Below are positions 7,492-10,601 of a DNA stretch of 10,601 bases, one piece after another. The notes under the pieces are model-generated. The model was not told where the DNA came from. It saw only the letters and a list, made by a program, of their open reading frames with translations, and made no database searches. The position numbers and the translations under genes were made by a program. Numbering within the stretch: position 1 is the stretch's first letter; each line of letters starts with the position of its first letter. Source of the DNA: an uncultured Clostridia bacterium (GTDB lineage Bacteria; Bacillota; Clostridia; Christensenellales; UBA3700); assembly GCA_946623205.1 (NCBI GenBank), contig CAMOQV010000036.1, positions 1 to 10,601 on the forward strand. The letters are read 5' to 3'.

Positions 7492-10434
7492 CTATTTTAC
7501 ATCTTGAGCTTCAACATATGGATCTTGAGGCTCATTTTCTTTTTCAGATGCATTTTTGCTTAATCTGCCTTTGCCAATATCTCCTCTATCTAATGCGAAG
7601 AAATATGTATATGCACAGCATATGATTGCAGCAATAATTATTGAAATAATTGATGCAGCGCAAACGTGCAAGCAAATAGCAATAATTGCAAATATTAATA
7701 CGCATGCAGATAATCCTAATCCAATATATGTTAATAAATCTAATTTATCATTTAACATATTTAAGATATGGAATCTTACAAGCACATATATAATTGCAAA
7801 TATTAATGCAAGCATTGCAAAGATGAATGCTACCCAACCAATACAGAATCCATGATTAGCTTGTGTAACGATTACAAATTCAGATAAGCTTGCTACTTCA
7901 ACTGTTGCTACTCTTCCATTTAATGCAACATTATTGATTTCATCAATTGTTCCATCATTATGAACGTGTAAAACTCTTAAGCCTTTAGTCTTAATGCCCT
8001 TTTCTAATTCCATTTCAACTTTAATCTTCATACCATCTTTAATGTCTGATGGTTGAATTTCAGTTTCTACATCGCCAACTTTTTGAATTAACTTAACATC
8101 ATATACCTTAGCGATTAATTCTTTAGCACCGATCTTTTCTTGAACCTTAGCTGGATCAACTTTTCCATCTACCTTTGTAACTTCCGCTTTTACAACAACT
8201 CTTAGAGTTATTGTATCTGGGATTTCTGTTCCATCTGATGTTTCAACCTTAACGCCACTATCCTTATCCTCTACAACATTCTTTGGAGTAGGAGCTGGAG
8301 TTGGCTCTGGATCTGGTGTTGGAGTAGGTGTTGGAGTAGGTGTTGGTGTTGGAGTTGGTTCTGGGTCTGGAGTTTGAGCTTCATATTGAGCATACAAATA
8401 TGTTGACCATCCACCTCTTTCCTTATCCCAAGTTTTAACGCATACACCATCTGCTCCGATATATTTTGTTCCGCCTTCTTCTGCATCGTAGAACCCGATA
8501 AAGTTATATCCTTCTTTAGTTGGCAATTCTGAAATCGTTGGAAGCGTTGTTCCCCAATCTATATCGCCTTCACCTAATTTGTGTCTCTCTTCGTTATCTG
8601 CAAATGCGCCACCATTTGGATATAGATATATAGGGCCTGTATGTATTTGGAAATAGGCATATACATTTGAATCTCCTGTGAAATACCTATAATTCCCAGA
8701 AACAGCACTCATCAAACTTCCGTTTGTGCCCAAAATAGCATCGCCATCGTTTAGTTGAGTGCATGTGTTTACAAGTCTATATCCTGTTTTCTTTGGCATT
8801 TGAACAAACACTCCATCTGTTCCGTAGCCACTTTCAACTCGTTCTTTTAATTGTGCATCTCTAAAATATCCTAAACCATATGCAGCATAGAATTTTCCTG
8901 CGCCTGGATCTGTTGCACCTTCTGCAACGATGGTAATTTCATAAGGATTACCAATCCAATATGTATCAATTGACTTGATATATAGGTCTCTGCTTTCTCC
9001 TGATACATTTTTAAATTTAATACTTAAACCAGCGTACTTATTTGTGCCTTTATTGTTTAAATAAACAGGAACATCTTGATAATCATTAGATGCTCCAATT
9101 TCAACAGGAGAAGATTCATATGCATCGTATTCATAAGAAACATTAATTCCAGCTCCTTGAGATTTAAGCATAAACTCTGCTAGATGATAATCATAAGTAG
9201 ATGTTAGAGCTATTCTAATTGTAATCGAATAATTGTTTTCAATTGTAAATTTTAAATCACCATTATCTAGTGTGTAACTAGATGATGTTGTTAGATTAGT
9301 GTTACTTTCAAATGTGCCTCCTGTACACGAAATGTCGTCATATCTAACAACAAGATTATTTGAATAATCTTTAAACATAGGATATGTTTTAGAACCAATT
9401 GTTCTCATTTCCCATGTGTTTATAAAATCCCAAGTGTTAAATTTTGCTTGAACAGCAAATTCTGATTCGCTAAGTGTTTCAAATCTACCTGCTACATCCG
9501 CAGTTTGTACAGCATTATTAATTTTACCAACGCCATTAATTGCTGTACCTTTTCCTAAATAATAGTTATTAGTAAGCGTTTCTGTGCTACCACTAAAGAT
9601 AGCGCCTATGATGTATCCTGCATTATCTGAAGTGGTACCGATTAACGATCCCATATTATGGCAATATGTTATACTTGCGTTTCCTGATACATCCCCTGCA
9701 ATTCCACCTATAAAACGATCCCCTGTATTTCCCGAAGATGAAACGTTTCCGATATTATAGCAGTTAGTTATTGAAGCGCTTGAACTACCTTTATAAAAGA
9801 ATCCTGCAATACCTCCTGCCTCAGCATTAGAGCCATTTGTAGCTAAAATGTTTCCAGTATTAAAACACTTTTCAATCACGCTATCTACTGAATAACCGCA
9901 AATTCCTCCAAGATAATAATTACCAGAAATATTTACATTATTTTGGCAGGATATAATATGTGCACCTTCACATCTTCCTGCAATGCCTCCTACTTCTTTT
10001 CCTGTGGTAGTAACAGAACCCTCAACAGTTAAGTTCATAACGGTTCCGCCTTGTATATATCTGAATAAACCTTGTTGATTAGATGTACTAGATACGTATA
10101 AGCCTGTTATTTTGTGTCCATCGCCATCTAATGTCCCTGTAAACTGCCCATCGATTGGGGCCCAAGGACTAGAAGACCCTCCTAAATATATATCCTTAGT
10201 AAGCTTGTAACACTTATCTAAGCCACTACTTATGGCTTCTAAATCAGCCCTCGTTGAAACAAGGAAAGGATCACTTGCTGTTCCAGTCCCTGTACTAGCA
10301 TGTGCTAATTCTGCATTGCTAAACGTGTTTGAAACATAAATTAAACTCACCAATAAAGTTGCCAACAAAAGAATCGCTAATAAAACTGCGACTTTGTTAT
10401 TTGCTAAAATTTTGATTTTCTGTGTAGTTTTCAT
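7492..10434 (-). CDS. 980-residue GLUG/InlB-repeat surface protein with 3-TM C-terminal anchor
   Basis: The ATG at 10434 follows AAGGGGGC. The signal segment spans about residues 10-46, with cleavage likely after AHA. Residues 55-125 (DPFLVSTRADLEAIS..., FTGTLDGDGHKITGLYV) and the VGGIAG, LGGICG, AGGIAG and IGGIAG units at about 148-250 are GLUG-type repeats that usually form a beta-helix. Residues about 360-500 are a beta-rich domain I do not recognise. An InlB B/Listeria-Bacteroides-type repeat (LPTKEGYNFIGFYDAEEGG) lies near 630-680. A Thr-Pro stalk spans about 683-715 and a beta-rich domain, closely similar to the paralogue, about 718-860. Three helices follow at about 860-886, 900-923 and 925-948, then a cytosolic tail ending VEAQDVK. 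No LPxTG is present, so anchoring appears to be by the helices. Such proteins are usually adhesive or structural; the function here is unknown. Confidence 0.9.
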   Translation of the reverse strand: MKTTQKIKILANNKVAVLLAILLLATLLVSLIYVSNTFSNAELAHASTGTGTASDPFLVSTRADLEAISSGLDKCYKLTKDIYLGGSSSPWAPIDGQFTGTLDGDGHKITGLYVSSTSNQQGLFRYIQGGTVMNLTVEGSVTTTGKEVGGIAGRCEGAHIISCQNNVNISGNYYLGGICGYSVDSVIEKCFNTGNILATNGSNAEAGGIAGFFYKGSSSASITNCYNIGNVSSSGNTGDRFIGGIAGDVSGNASITYCHNMGSLIGTTSDNAGYIIGAIFSGSTETLTNNYYLGKGTAINGVGKINNAVQTADVAGRFETLSESEFAVQAKFNTWDFINTWEMRTIGSKTYPMFKDYSNNLVVRYDDISCTGGTFESNTNLTTSSSYTLDNGDLKFTIENNYSITIRIALTSTYDYHLAEFMLKSQGAGINVSYEYDAYESSPVEIGASNDYQDVPVYLNNKGTNKYAGLSIKFKNVSGESRDLYIKSIDTYWIGNPYEITIVAEGATDPGAGKFYAAYGLGYFRDAQLKERVESGYGTDGVFVQMPKKTGYRLVNTCTQLNDGDAILGTNGSLMSAVSGNYRYFTGDSNVYAYFQIHTGPIYLYPNGGAFADNEERHKLGEGDIDWGTTLPTISELPTKEGYNFIGFYDAEEGGTKYIGADGVCVKTWDKERGGWSTYLYAQYEAQTPDPEPTPTPTPTPTPTPTPDPEPTPAPTPKNVVEDKDSGVKVETSDGTEIPDTITLRVVVKAEVTKVDGKVDPAKVQEKIGAKELIAKVYDVKLIQKVGDVETEIQPSDIKDGMKIKVEMELEKGIKTKGLRVLHVHNDGTIDEINNVALNGRVATVEVASLSEFVIVTQANHGFCIGWVAFIFAMLALIFAIIYVLVRFHILNMLNDKLDLLTYIGLGLSACVLIFAIIAICLHVCAASIISIIIAAIICCAYTYFFALDRGDIGKGRLSKNASEKENEPQDPYVEAQDVK
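8284..8372 (-). repeat. Thr-Pro linker repeat in the 980-residue surface protein
   Basis: Tandem Thr-Pro codons (TPTPTPTPTPTPTP flanked by DPEPTP) make a stalk of about 30 residues at the same place as in the paralogue. The underlying DNA is a GGTGTTGGAGTA-like repeat on the plus strand, which may slip. A 71-residue alternative reading frame across it is an artefact of the repeat. Confidence 0.85.
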
Positions 10435-10483
10435 AATGCCCCCTTATGATAATTACTTATATTTCTAATATACATATGCAAGC

Positions 10484-10498
10484 GCAACAAAAGTGCCA
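10484..10498 (-). promoter_or_regulatory. Sigma-54 (RpoN) promoter for the 980-residue surface protein
   Basis: The minus strand reads TGGCAC-TTTTG-TTGC, an exact match to the sigma-54 core consensus in both boxes and spacing. The -12 GC is 50 bases before the start codon. Similarity to the paralogue's leader continues downstream, with a shared TGTATATT at the same offset. The -24 box lies just downstream of the previous gene's terminator, so any activator site must lie in or beyond that terminator. Confidence 0.72.
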
Positions 10499-10502
10499 CA
10501 AT

Positions 10503-10541
10503 AAAAAAAATCGCCCTCTTTGCGCTAACAAAAAGAGCGAT
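10503..10541 (-). terminator. Intrinsic terminator of the upstream gene
   Basis: Minus-strand ATCGCTCTTT (from 10541) pairs with AAAGAGGGCGAT (to 10510), apart from a two-C bulge on the plus-strand reading, and a T-run follows (10510-10503). It lies about 17 bases beyond the stop codon of the partial gene at the window edge. It insulates the sigma-54 promoter of the 980-residue gene. Confidence 0.88.
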
Positions 10542-10558
10542 TATATAAGCTATAAAAT

Positions 10559-10601
10559 TTATTTCTTTTCTGCTGGTTTTTTATCTGTAACTAATTCTTT
10601 T
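10559..10601 (-). CDS. C-terminal end of an unidentified gene (partial)
   Basis: One frame gives KELVTDKKPAEKK followed by TAA at 10561-10559, and a strong terminator follows directly. The lysine-rich tail resembles the charged ends of many small basic or cytosolic proteins, but 13 residues are too few to identify a family. The call depends mainly on the terminator placement. Confidence 0.55.
   Translation of the reverse strand, partial: KELVTDKKPAEKK

Noticed and set aside
7556..7855. Plus-strand frame of 99 codons opposite the membrane helices of the 980-residue protein
   Set aside because: It is antisense to conserved paralogous coding sequence and has no start signals.
8271..8486. Minus-strand 71-codon Gln/Leu-rich frame
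   Set aside because: It is an out-of-frame reading of the Thr-Pro repeat inside the 980-residue gene.
7492..10434. Sortase (LPxTG) anchoring of the surface proteins
   Set aside because: No LPxTG-like motif precedes the helices. There are three membrane segments rather than one, and the tail is too long for a sorting signal.

Overview
The window looks like part of the chromosome of an AT-rich, monoderm, host-associated Firmicute, probably an uncultured gut Clostridia lineage. This is an inference from the low GC content, strong AGGAGG/AGGGGG ribosome sites, a lipoprotein-type binding protein, and surface proteins built from modules common in such bacteria (BspA-like leucine-rich repeats, GLUG, MBG-like and InlB-type repeats, Thr-Pro-Glu linkers). 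Every supported gene is on the minus strand, so transcription runs from high to low coordinates.

In transcription order the window holds: (1) the last 13 codons of an unidentified gene (10559-10601) with a strong intrinsic terminator; (2) a 980-residue membrane-anchored surface protein with a GLUG/InlB-type ectodomain (7492-10434), followed by its own terminator; (3) a 1475-residue paralogue with a different ectodomain (2810-7237); (4) a junction where the start of a similar terminator is joined to a 33-bp TG...CA palindrome and then to the 3' part of a BspA-like leucine-rich-repeat gene (2259-2747); (5) an iron-complex-type ABC importer operon of binding lipoprotein (1020-2096), FecCD permease (8-1018) and the first seven codons of the ATPase (1-21).

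The two large surface proteins have unrelated outer regions on the same C-terminal module: a Pro-rich stalk, a beta-rich domain of about 120 residues, three membrane helices with conserved Cys/His residues at one face, and a tail with the shared EAQDV motif. Each gene has a near-consensus sigma-54 promoter (TGGCAC/T-N5-TTGC) about 50 bp before its start codon. This suggests a co-regulated surface-protein family under RpoN and an enhancer-binding activator encoded elsewhere.

The importer operon has a sigma-A-type promoter and a roughly 100-nt structured leader. A perfect 10-bp helix closes a three-way junction, and its 3' strand can instead pair with the bases running into the start codon. This is the layout of a translational riboswitch, but it matches no class I can name. 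The leader, the paired sigma-54 promoters and the shared anchor module are the most novel items here. No RNA genes, CRISPR arrays or intact mobile elements were seen. No gene-free stretch exceeds about 255 bases.
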